Assembly (NCBI RefSeq): GCF_013911085.1 | Contig: NZ_JACERN010000039.1 | Span: 1-64,000 of the forward strand | Reading direction: 5' to 3' | Source: Aquitalea aquatica | Lineage (GTDB): Bacteria; Pseudomonadota; Gammaproteobacteria; Burkholderiales; Chromobacteriaceae | DNA length: 64,000 nucleotides | In this document: piece after piece, positions 57,528-64,000 of the stretch | Numbering within the stretch: position 1 is the first letter of the stretch | Layout: each line of letters begins with the position of its first letter | The notes under the pieces: generated by a model | What the model was told of the DNA's origin: nothing | Database searches by the model: none | Seen by the model: only the letters and a program-made list of their open reading frames with translations | Made by a program: the position numbers and the translations under genes

Positions 57528-58226
57528 GTGAGATGGCGAAGCGCGCTGCCTGAGGCGCTCTGGTCTCACGCGCTTGGACAAACAGCAGCCGGCCTCATTG
57601 TGATGTCGCTAATGTGGCTGGATCTGGCTCTTCCGTTGTCGCACTCAGTGGTTGGCCGCCTGATTGTGCCCTTTGCCAAGGCGAGGTTGAGCGGTTCGTG
57701 CCATCCACTTTGCCAGTGTCGGTAACTGGCTTTGCAAAATGGTGCACTGCGCGATAAAACACCTTCCGCTCAAGGTTTTCTCCCCGGCCAGTCGGCTATT
57801 CATTTTGATTTACAGTACCTTAGTGTTAATGGTTAACCCTGCTTTACAAGCGGGCGGGCGAACCGTTAGTGTCAGGCAACGCGGTGCATTTCCATACTTG
57901 CTACTGCTCTTGCCGCCCGGTATGCCAGTTGATTTTTCCTGCACCAGAGGTGCCGCATGGGCAGGCGCACAGCGCAGGTCGTGCCGACGCCCTGCCCGTA
58001 CCCGATTTCTGCGCAGCCTGATCCCTGCCCGGAAAACCCTGCCGTATTGACCAGATCGTCAGACGGTATATGGTTGGTAGTTGTCGCAATTTTGTAAAAG
58101 TATTGCGCAAAATCAACATTCATGGTTTTAATATAATTCAAACGCTCGTTCGAAAAGCCTCGCACGGGCGTTCGCTATCTTTTGGGTTTTGTTTTTTGTC
58201 ATTTCACATTGCAGGAGAATTTGACC
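57528..58226. other. ~700-base gene-free interval with pntAA leader elements
   Basis: I see no credible gene here. A GCCAGT/ACTGGC hairpin with a short T-run (57712-57733) could end plus-strand transcription from the binding-protein gene. Near the right end, TATAAT (58132-58137) could be the -10 of the transhydrogenase operon, though its -35 is poor. Just after it, AACGCTCG (58141-58148) can pair with CGGGCGTT (58165-58172), followed by a T-rich stretch. Confidence 0.4.
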
Positions 58227-59348
58227 ATGCAGATCGCTATTCCGGCCGAAAGGCTGGCTGGTGAAAAACGCGTGGCCGCGACACCGGAAACGGTGAAAAA
58301 GCTGATCGCCATGGGTCACACCGTGGTGGTGGAGCAGGGAGCCGGGCAGTTTGCCGCCGCTCCCGACGCGGCTTATGCAGAACTGGGTGCCAGCATTGCG
58401 GCCAATCGGGCCGAGGCGCTGGCACAGGCCGACATCGTGCTCACCGTGCGTGCGCTGGACGAAGCCGGCATTGCCGAGCTGAAGCCGGGAGCTGTGCTGA
58501 TCGGCCAGCTGGCCCCCTACCAGAACACGACTTTCCCGCAGCTGGCTGCGCGCAAGGTTTCCGCCTTTGCCATGGAGCTGCTGCCGCGTACCACGCGGGC
58601 GCAGAGCATGGATGTGCTGTCCAGCCAGAACAATATCGCCGGCTACAAGGCGGTATTGCTGGCTACCCATTACTATCCGCGCTTCATGCCCATGCTGATG
58701 ACCGCTGCCGGCACGGTGAAACCGGCCAAGGTGCTGATCATGGGTGTTGGTGTGGCCGGTCTGCAGGCTATTGCCACGGCCAAGCGCCTGGGTGCGGTGG
58801 TGGAAGCCACCGACGTGCGCCCGTCCACCAAGGAGCAGGTGGAATCGCTGGGCGGCAAGTTTATCGAAGTACCGATGACGGCTGAGGAAAAGGCCGCCAG
58901 CGACGGGGTGTACGCCAAGGAAATGTCGGACGACTACAAGCGTCGTCAGGCTGAGCTGGTCAGCAAGCACGCCCGCGCTGCCGACATCATCATCACTACC
59001 GCGCTGATTCCGGGCAAGAAGGCGCCGACGCTGATTAGCGCCGACATCGTGGCCGCGATGAAGCCGGGCTCGGTGATCATCGATATCGCCGCTGAAGCCG
59101 GTGGCAACTGTGAACGCACCCAGCCGGGTGAGGTGGTGGTGACGGACAATCACGTCACCGTGGTGGGCCAGTTCAACCTGCCGGGCGAGCTGGCGGCGGA
59201 TGCCTCCAGCCTGTATGCCAAGAACCTGCTGACCTTCCTGTCGCTGATGCTGAGCAAGGACGGTTTCACCCTCAATCTGGAAGACGACCTGCTGGCGGCC
59301 ACCCTGGTGACCCACGACGGCCAGGTACGTTTCCCGGCGGCCAACTAA
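58227..59348 (+). CDS. pntAA: NAD(P) transhydrogenase subunit alpha, part 1 (soluble NAD-binding)
   Basis: This is domain I of the proton-translocating transhydrogenase, which uses proton flow to reduce NADP with NADH. The 373-aa protein begins [26 protein letters not shown], has [13 protein letters not shown], the dinucleotide fold [31 protein letters not shown], and EIS-type stretch [18 protein letters not shown] lies 9 bases before the ATG. The membrane part is a separate gene (pntAB), the split arrangement of many proteobacteria. The operon continues with pntAB and pntB. Confidence 0.95.
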   Translation: MQIAIPAERLAGEKRVAATPETVKKLIAMGHTVVVEQGAGQFAAAPDAAYAELGASIAANRAEALAQADIVLTVRALDEAGIAELKPGAVLIGQLAPYQNTTFPQLAARKVSAFAMELLPRTTRAQSMDVLSSQNNIAGYKAVLLATHYYPRFMPMLMTAAGTVKPAKVLIMGVGVAGLQAIATAKRLGAVVEATDVRPSTKEQVESLGGKFIEVPMTAEEKAASDGVYAKEMSDDYKRRQAELVSKHARAADIIITTALIPGKKAPTLISADIVAAMKPGSVIIDIAAEAGGNCERTQPGEVVVTDNHVTVVGQFNLPGELAADASSLYAKNLLTFLSLMLSKDGFTLNLEDDLLAATLVTHDGQVRFPAAN

Positions 59349-59358
59349 GGAGAACAAG

Positions 59359-59655
59359 ATGGTCGATCCCTTTATCGCCAGCCTTACCGTCTTCGTGCTG
59401 GCCGTGTTTGTCGGCTACCACGTGGTGTGGAACGTCACCCCGGCGCTGCATACCCCGCTGATGGCGGTGACCAATGCCATTTCCGGCATCATCATCGTCG
59501 GCGCCATGCTGCAGGTGGTGGACATCAACGGTTCCGAAATCACCCTCACCTCGGTGCTGGGTACCATCGGCATCTTCCTGGCCAGTATCAACATCTTCGG
59601 CGGCTTCATGGTCACCCAGCGCATGCTGGACATGTTCAAGAAGAAGAAAAAGTAA
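59359..59655 (+). CDS. pntAB: NAD(P) transhydrogenase subunit alpha, part 2 (membrane)
   Basis: This 98-aa membrane subunit has three helices and the conserved [18 protein letters not shown] stretch. It ends in a lysine-rich tail after [11 protein letters not shown]. Together with the membrane part of PntB it forms the proton channel (domain II). It starts 10 bases after pntAA, with AAGGAG upstream, and is followed by pntB 9 bases later. Confidence 0.95.
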   Translation: MVDPFIASLTVFVLAVFVGYHVVWNVTPALHTPLMAVTNAISGIIIVGAMLQVVDINGSEITLTSVLGTIGIFLASINIFGGFMVTQRMLDMFKKKKK

Positions 59656-59664
59656 GGAAGAACC

Positions 59665-61038
59665 ATGGCTAATATTTCTGCAGTACTTTATCTGGTGGCG
59701 GCCGTGCTGTTCATCCTGGCGCTCAAGGGCTTGTCCAGCCCGGTGACAGCGCTGCGCGGCAACAAGTTCGGCATCATCGGCATGGTCATCGCCGTGGTCA
59801 CCACCTTCATGATCATGGACAAGCCGGTGCTGGGGCTGATTGCCGCTGCCATTGTTGCCGGTGCCGTGATCGGTGGCTGGAAAGCCAGAACGGTGGAAAT
59901 GACCGGCATGCCGGAACTGGTAGCCGCCATGCACTCGCTGGTGGGCCTGTCGGCGGTGCTGATCGCCGTGGCCGCCATCTTCCATAGCGGTGTGGAACAC
60001 ACGGGCGTACAGAAGGTGGAGCTGTTCATCGGTGCCTTTATCGGTGCTATCACCTTCACCGCCTCGGTGATTGCCTACGGCAAGCTGTCCGGCCGCTTTG
60101 GTTCCAAGGCCGTCAGCTTTAACGGCCAGCATCTGCTGAACCTAGTGCTGGCACTGGCCATGGTGGGCTTTGGTATTGCCTACTTCGTGACCGACAGCCA
60201 CGCGGCCTTCCTCGCCATGGTGGCCATTGCGCTGGTATTGGGCGTGACGCTGATCATCCCCATTGGCGGTGCCGACATGCCGGTGGTGGTGTCCATGCTC
60301 AACTCCTACTCCGGCTGGGCGGCGGCGGGTATCGGCTTTACGCTGAACAACCCGGTGCTGATCATTGCCGGTGCCTGCGTGGGTTCGTCTGGTGCCATCC
60401 TGTCCTACATCATGTGCAAGGCGATGAACCGTTCCATCGTCTCGGTGCTGCTGGGCGGCTTTGGTGCGGAGTCGGGCGGCGCTGGCCCGGCTGGAGATAC
60501 CGGTCCGAAGAACTACAAATCCGGTTCGGCAGAAGACGCGGCCTTTCTGATGAGCAATGCCGACAGCGTGGTGATCGTGCCGGGTTATGGCCTGGCGGTA
60601 TCGCGCGCCCAGCATGCCTTGCAGGAGTTTGCCGAGTTGCTGCACGAGAAGGGCGTGACCGTGCGCTACGCCATTCACCCGGTGGCAGGCCGCATGCCGG
60701 GCCACATGAACGTGCTGCTGGCCGAAGCCGAAGTGCCCTACGAACAGGTACTGGAGATGGAGGAGATCAACTCCGACTTCAACAATACCGACGTGGTGCT
60801 GGTGATTGGTGCCAACGACGTGGTCAACCCGGCGGCGCAGAAGGACAAGGCCAGCCCCATCTACGGCATGCCGATTCTGGAAGCGCACAAGGCGCGCACG
60901 GTGATCGTGGTGAAACGCTCGATGAGCGTGGGCTATGCCGGCCTCGACAACGAGCTGTTCTACATGGACAAGACCATGATGGTATTTGGCGATGCCAAAA
61001 AAGTGGTGGAAGACCTGGTAAAGGGAGTGGTGCACTAA
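59665..61038 (+). CDS. pntB: NAD(P) transhydrogenase subunit beta
   Basis: This 457-aa protein has about eight or nine membrane helices (residues ~5-270) and then the NADP-binding domain III: VVIVPGYGLAVSRAQHALQEFAELL, the RMPGHMNVLLAEAEVPYEQV loop, DVVLVIGANDVVNPAAQ, and GMPILEAHKARTVIVVKRSMSVGYAGLDNELFY. Domain III exchanges hydride with PntAA. AAGGAAG lies before the ATG, and a terminator follows 27 bases after the stop. Confidence 0.96.
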   Translation: MANISAVLYLVAAVLFILALKGLSSPVTALRGNKFGIIGMVIAVVTTFMIMDKPVLGLIAAAIVAGAVIGGWKARTVEMTGMPELVAAMHSLVGLSAVLIAVAAIFHSGVEHTGVQKVELFIGAFIGAITFTASVIAYGKLSGRFGSKAVSFNGQHLLNLVLALAMVGFGIAYFVTDSHAAFLAMVAIALVLGVTLIIPIGGADMPVVVSMLNSYSGWAAAGIGFTLNNPVLIIAGACVGSSGAILSYIMCKAMNRSIVSVLLGGFGAESGGAGPAGDTGPKNYKSGSAEDAAFLMSNADSVVIVPGYGLAVSRAQHALQEFAELLHEKGVTVRYAIHPVAGRMPGHMNVLLAEAEVPYEQVLEMEEINSDFNNTDVVLVIGANDVVNPAAQKDKASPIYGMPILEAHKARTVIVVKRSMSVGYAGLDNELFYMDKTMMVFGDAKKVVEDLVKGVVH

Positions 61039-61064
61039 GCCTGCGCACCACCGCTTTCCAAGCA

Positions 61065-61092
61065 AACCCTGCCTGGCCGGCAGGGTTTTTTC
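61065..61092 (+). terminator. Intrinsic terminator of the pnt operon
   Basis: AACCCTGCC/GGCAGGGTT with a 5-base loop runs into a T-run. Confidence 0.9.
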
Positions 61093-61220
61093 TTGCCTGC
61101 CGCGCAGGCTTGGCGGCGGGCGCGGCCATCCTTAGGATGGGTTGACAGTAGTCACTGTATGGAACTCATAGCGTGTTCCGGCCTCTTAAATATTAGCGTT
61201 ATTTAATTTTGGAGATGAAT

Positions 61221-61901
61221 ATGCACTGGAAAACGAGCGCTGTTATCGCGGCCCTGTTGTCTGCTCCTGTATTTGCCCAGCCCAATCTGCAGGGCAGTGA
61301 ATGGCAGCTGGTATCGCCCAAAGTGGCCGAACCGCTGCCCACGCTGTCGTTCCAGGCCAAGGGCATCAGCGGTTTTGCCGGTTGTAACCGCTTTACCGGC
61401 CACACCAATGCCGAGGGCAAGCTGGTGGTGGCCACCACGCGCATGATGTGCCCACCCGCCATGATGCAGACCGAACAGGCCTATATAGGCTTCCTGTCGC
61501 AGCCCTTCCAGATCAAGACCGATGGCAAGGTGCAGCAACTGGTGCTAACTAGTAGCGCGGGCGAATACCGTTTTGTACGCAAGCTGGATAAGACGGCAGG
61601 CCACCCCGCAGCCGCCGCAGCTCCGGCGCAGCGGCCGCAGTATCTGTATGTCAGCAGCCAGCGCAAGAACTGCAGTGCGGGAGCCGGGCAGATGCAATGC
61701 TTGCAGGTGCGCAGTAGCGAAAACCAGCCCTGGCAGTTGTTCTACGGCGCGATCGAGGGTTTCACCCCGCAGCCCGATACCGCCTACTACCTGAAGCTGC
61801 GCTATGAAACCGTGCCGAACCCGCCTGCGGATGCCTCGGCGGTACGGACCATTCTGGAGCGCGTGGTATTCAGCGAAACGATCAGCCGCAGTGTGCAATG
61901 A
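61221..61901 (+). CDS. Secreted META-domain plus DUF4377 protein
   Basis: This 226-aa protein has a signal peptide (MHWKTSAVIAALLSAPVFA). A META/HslJ-like domain covers ~20-115 (SEWQLVSPKVAEPLPTLSF, ISGFAGCNRFTG, TTRMMCPPAMMQTEQAYIGFL). A C-terminal DUF4377-like domain (~140-226) has LYVSSQRKNCSAGAGQMQCLQVR and WQLFYGAIEGFTPQPDTAYYLKL. META proteins of this kind are linked to heat shock and novobiocin resistance in E. coli (HslJ). The start at 61221 has GGAG 6 bases upstream. The next gene is a second META protein starting 29 bases later. Confidence 0.82.
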   Translation: MHWKTSAVIAALLSAPVFAQPNLQGSEWQLVSPKVAEPLPTLSFQAKGISGFAGCNRFTGHTNAEGKLVVATTRMMCPPAMMQTEQAYIGFLSQPFQIKTDGKVQQLVLTSSAGEYRFVRKLDKTAGHPAAAAAPAQRPQYLYVSSQRKNCSAGAGQMQCLQVRSSENQPWQLFYGAIEGFTPQPDTAYYLKLRYETVPNPPADASAVRTILERVVFSETISRSVQ

Positions 61902-61930
61902 GCACCGACTGCTCAGTCAGGAGTCAGCGC

Positions 61931-62368
61931 ATGAAACATTTCTGGATGCCGGTACTGGCCCTTGGCTGGTTGACTGGCTGTGCCAGCGCGCCGCCGGCCA
62001 CGCCCGCGAATAAGCCACAGGGCTGGCAGGCACCGCGTGATCTGGCCAGCCTGGAAGGCCGCTGGCAACAGGTGGATGCTGGTAAGGATCAGCCCTACCG
62101 GCTGGAGTTTGCCGCGGGCCGTCTGCATGCTTCTGCCGGCTGTAATGGCATGGGCAGTGTGGTGAGCCTGGAGAATGGCCTACTCAAGACCGGGGCGATG
62201 ATGTCGACCCTGATGGCCTGCCCGCCACCGCTGGATCAGCGTGAGCGCAGCCTGAGCCAGTTGCTGTCGGCACAGCCCCGGCTGACACTGCAGGGCAATC
62301 GGCTGCAATTGCAGGCGGGCTCCGACCAGCTGGAATTCCAGCGCGAGACTACTCATGACGGTAGTTGA
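61931..62368 (+). CDS. META-domain lipoprotein (HslJ-like)
   Basis: This 145-aa protein has a lipoprotein signal (MKHFWMPVLALGWLTGC; lipobox LTGC) and a single META domain: LEGRWQQVDAGKDQPYRLEF, LHASAGCNGMGSVVSLENGLLKTGAMMSTLMACPPPLDQRE. The GCN...MMSTLMACPP pattern matches the same motifs in the preceding gene, so the pair probably arose by duplication or domain sharing. AGGAG precedes the ATG at 61931. Likely co-transcribed with its neighbour. Confidence 0.82.
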   Translation: MKHFWMPVLALGWLTGCASAPPATPANKPQGWQAPRDLASLEGRWQQVDAGKDQPYRLEFAAGRLHASAGCNGMGSVVSLENGLLKTGAMMSTLMACPPPLDQRERSLSQLLSAQPRLTLQGNRLQLQAGSDQLEFQRETTHDGS

Positions 62369-62387
62369 ACGGCAGAGATGACAAAGA

Positions 62388-62417
62388 AAAAGCCCGCGTT
62401 GTTAAACGCGGGCTTTT
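62388..62417. terminator. Bidirectional intrinsic terminator between the META genes and hemY
   Basis: AAAAAGCCCGCGTT pairs with AACGCGGGCTTTTT around a short loop. A- and T-runs on the two sides let it serve both convergent units. Confidence 0.9.
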
Positions 62418-62434
62418 TACTGGGTGACCGGGCT

Positions 62435-63643
62435 TCAGTCGCCTTTGGCCAGTGCAAGTTCCAGGCTGCGGTGGTAATGCTGCGCGGCTTGTTCTTCCTT
62501 GCCGGTAGCCTCGAACAGACGGGCCAGTTCGGCATTGGCACATAGTGTGGCGCTGATGGAGTTGCTGGCCTCCAGATAGCTTTGCGCCTTGCCCCACAGC
62601 TGCTGCTTCATGGCCAACCGGCCCAGCGCCAGCAACAGCATGTGGTCGCGTGGACGGCTCTTGAGCCAGCCTTCTGCATCGCGCATCAGTTCCAGCCGCT
62701 TTTCCGGTGACAGGCGTTCGGCCAGCTGACCCAGCTCGCGTGCCAGTTCCGGCGTGGCCTGTTCTTCATCGGCCAGCGCCTCACCCAGCAAGGTGGCGGC
62801 ATAGTCAAAGTCTTCCAACGCAATCAGCCGGCTGACGATTTCGCTGACCAGCACCGGATTGCGCCGTTCGGCGTCCGGGATGCGGCGCAGCCAGTCGCGC
62901 ACTTCGCGGCCACCGACAAAGCCGGTCAGCTGCTGGCTGTAGGCGGCCAGACGGTAGCGGCGGGCCTGTGCAGGTTCCAGCGCCTCTGCCTTGAGCAGCT
63001 TTTCCGTCAGTGCCAGGACAGCTTCCGGCTGGCGTTGCAGCAGGCGGACTTTCAACTCCAGGCGCAGGGCGTTGGTAAGATTGGGCGACAGGGCGCGGGC
63101 GCGTTCGATGGCTGCCAGCGCACCCAGTGCATCCTTGGCTTCCAGCTTCAGCTCTGCATCCAGCATGTGACGGGCCAGCTGCAGGCGCTCAGGCAGGACA
63201 TCCAGCTGTTGCAGATAGCTGTCACGCTTTTCCAGATCGCCGGTAGCACCCGCGGAGCGGGCTGCCAGCAGCAGGGCGAGCGCACGGTTTTCCGGTGCGT
63301 ACTCGTCGGTCATGGCCTTGAGCGCTTCACGTTCCGCCTTCTGGAAGCGGCCTTCGAAAAAGGCGATACCGGCTTCACGCAGGGCATGGCGGGCGGCTTT
63401 CAGCTTTTTCTGACGCTGGAAACGGCGCACTTCGGCAGGCAGTCCGGCGGTGATGCTGATGATGCGCATCACCACGTAGGCCAGTGCTATCAGTGCCACG
63501 ATGCCCAGCAGCAGCAGGTTGAACGACACCTCCATGCGATAGGGCGGCAAAAACAGGATGGCGTAGCCGGTATTCAGGGTGGAGGCCAGCCCCACCAGTA
63601 CGGCCAGGGCAAACAGGCCGGTAATCCAGATGACAAATTTCAC
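62435..63643 (-). CDS. hemY: HemY-like inner-membrane TPR protein
   Basis: This 402-aa protein has two N-terminal membrane helices (~4-22 and ~40-62), the family start MKFVIWITGLFALAVLVGLAS, and a long TPR-like helical region (ALLLAARSAGATGDLEKRDSYL, AALAAIERARALSPNLTNAL, AQSYLEASNSISATLCANAELARLFEATGK). In proteobacteria hemY follows hemX, usually with hemC and hemD upstream, and is thought to organise haem synthesis; it is not the protoporphyrinogen oxidase of Gram-positive bacteria. It starts 3 bases after the hemX stop. Confidence 0.92.
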   Translation of the reverse strand: MKFVIWITGLFALAVLVGLASTLNTGYAILFLPPYRMEVSFNLLLLGIVALIALAYVVMRIISITAGLPAEVRRFQRQKKLKAARHALREAGIAFFEGRFQKAEREALKAMTDEYAPENRALALLLAARSAGATGDLEKRDSYLQQLDVLPERLQLARHMLDAELKLEAKDALGALAAIERARALSPNLTNALRLELKVRLLQRQPEAVLALTEKLLKAEALEPAQARRYRLAAYSQQLTGFVGGREVRDWLRRIPDAERRNPVLVSEIVSRLIALEDFDYAATLLGEALADEEQATPELARELGQLAERLSPEKRLELMRDAEGWLKSRPRDHMLLLALGRLAMKQQLWGKAQSYLEASNSISATLCANAELARLFEATGKEEQAAQHYHRSLELALAKGD

Positions 63644-63646
63644 CGG

Positions 63647-64000
63647 TCAGTCTCCCTTGTTGCCCTGGGCATCACGTACCGCTTTCAGGCTGGCATTGAG
63701 GTCGGGCAGGGTTACGGACAGTGGCGCACCTTTCAGTTCCAGCAAGGTGGACAGCCACTGGCGGGTGGCCGGCGCGTCATTGTCGAAGTAGCGCAGCACA
63801 TAGGACTGGGCGGCGCTGACATCGGCATCGAAGGTAGTGCCATCACGCTGGATCAGGGCCAGGCGGGCATCCAGCAGGCGCATTTTCAGGTTTTCCCGCA
63901 GGAAGAAGGCTTGTTCAGGCGACAGCAGCAGCGCTTCGGGCTTGTCCATGCGGCGGATGTGCACCAGCTCGCCCAGGCTCTGGCTGATGTCGGCCACCAG
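63647..64000 (-). CDS. hemX: HemX-like protein, C-terminal part (gene continues past the window)
   Basis: Only the last ~117 residues are present. They show the HemX C-terminal pattern: SLGELVHIRRMDKPEALLLSPEQAFFLRENLKMRLLDARLALIQRD, FDADVSAAQSYVLRYFDND, and LNASLKAVRDAQGNKGD. HemX is a membrane-anchored protein of the hemCDXY cluster, often annotated as uroporphyrinogen-III methyltransferase without proof. The frame runs off the right edge, so hemD and hemC probably lie just outside. Confidence 0.85.
   Translation of the reverse strand: MVADISQSLGELVHIRRMDKPEALLLSPEQAFFLRENLKMRLLDARLALIQRDGTTFDADVSAAQSYVLRYFDNDAPATRQWLSTLLELKGAPLSVTLPDLNASLKAVRDAQGNKGD

Noticed and set aside
57739-58050. 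Plus-strand ~100-codon frame before the pnt operon
   Set aside because: No Shine-Dalgarno, no domain pattern, and Arg/Pro-rich second half typical of chance frames in GC-rich DNA.

Overview
The window looks like the replication-origin-proximal part of a GC-rich betaproteobacterial chromosome. The best guess is Neisseriales, family Chromobacteriaceae (Chromobacterium/Aquitalea/Vogesella-like). This rests on the gene order dnaA-dnaN-gyrB facing rpmH-rnpA-yidD-yidC-mnmE, and on the protein character of DnaA, GyrB, HemY/HemX and the guanidinobutyrase cluster. It is inference from sequence reading only; no database search was run.

Layout. 1-100: 3' end of a 5S rRNA gene and its terminator. 0.3-8 kb: a MscS-type channel, then a three-gene phosphorelay cluster (receiver plus degenerate EAL protein, receiver protein, large hybrid kinase with Hpt). 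8-13.5 kb: a GcvA-like LysR gene, a probable small RNA transcribed away from it, the hemA-prfA pair, pdxH and a LysR gene. 13.6-16 kb: guanidinobutyrase gene gbuA and a sodium:solute symporter. 16-19.3 kb: glutathione-dependent formaldehyde oxidation (S-formylglutathione hydrolase and class III alcohol dehydrogenase) with a divergent LysR gene. 19.4-27 kb: exonuclease, Crp/Fnr regulator, DUF2892 protein, ABC exporter coupled to an AraC regulator, amine-oxidase-like flavoprotein with a cupin, and a diguanylate cyclase. 27-32.4 kb: a four-gene catabolic operon (MFS importer, class II aldolase, 2-hydroxyacid dehydrogenase, M20 amidohydrolase) with a divergent LysR gene. 32.6-40 kb: accessory or signalling genes (methyl-accepting chemotaxis protein, di-haem cytochrome c peroxidase, autotransporter, lipoprotein hydrolase) separated by AT-richer spacers with FNR/ANR-like boxes.

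40.5-46 kb: a lower-GC restriction-modification island abutting the 3' end of gyrB: an N-terminally truncated ribbon-helix-helix remnant, a C5-cytosine methyltransferase, a McrB-like AAA GTPase, a DUF2357/McrC-like PD-(D/E)XK nuclease and a Vsr mismatch endonuclease, all on the minus strand with overlapping or tightly spaced ends. 46-55.3 kb: the conserved replication and membrane-insertion core. 55.4-64 kb: a sterol-desaturase-family membrane enzyme, an amino-acid-binding-like periplasmic protein, the proton-translocating transhydrogenase operon (pntAA-pntAB-pntB), two META-domain secreted proteins, and hemY with the 3' end of hemX.

The most interesting non-coding signal is the interval between the GcvA-like gene and prfA. 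It holds a plus-strand promoter-like element under a 7-1-7 palindrome, a GU-rich single-stranded stretch resembling the GcvB seed, several hairpins and a strong intrinsic terminator with no protein gene in front of it. This matches the gcvA/gcvB arrangement known from gammaproteobacteria.
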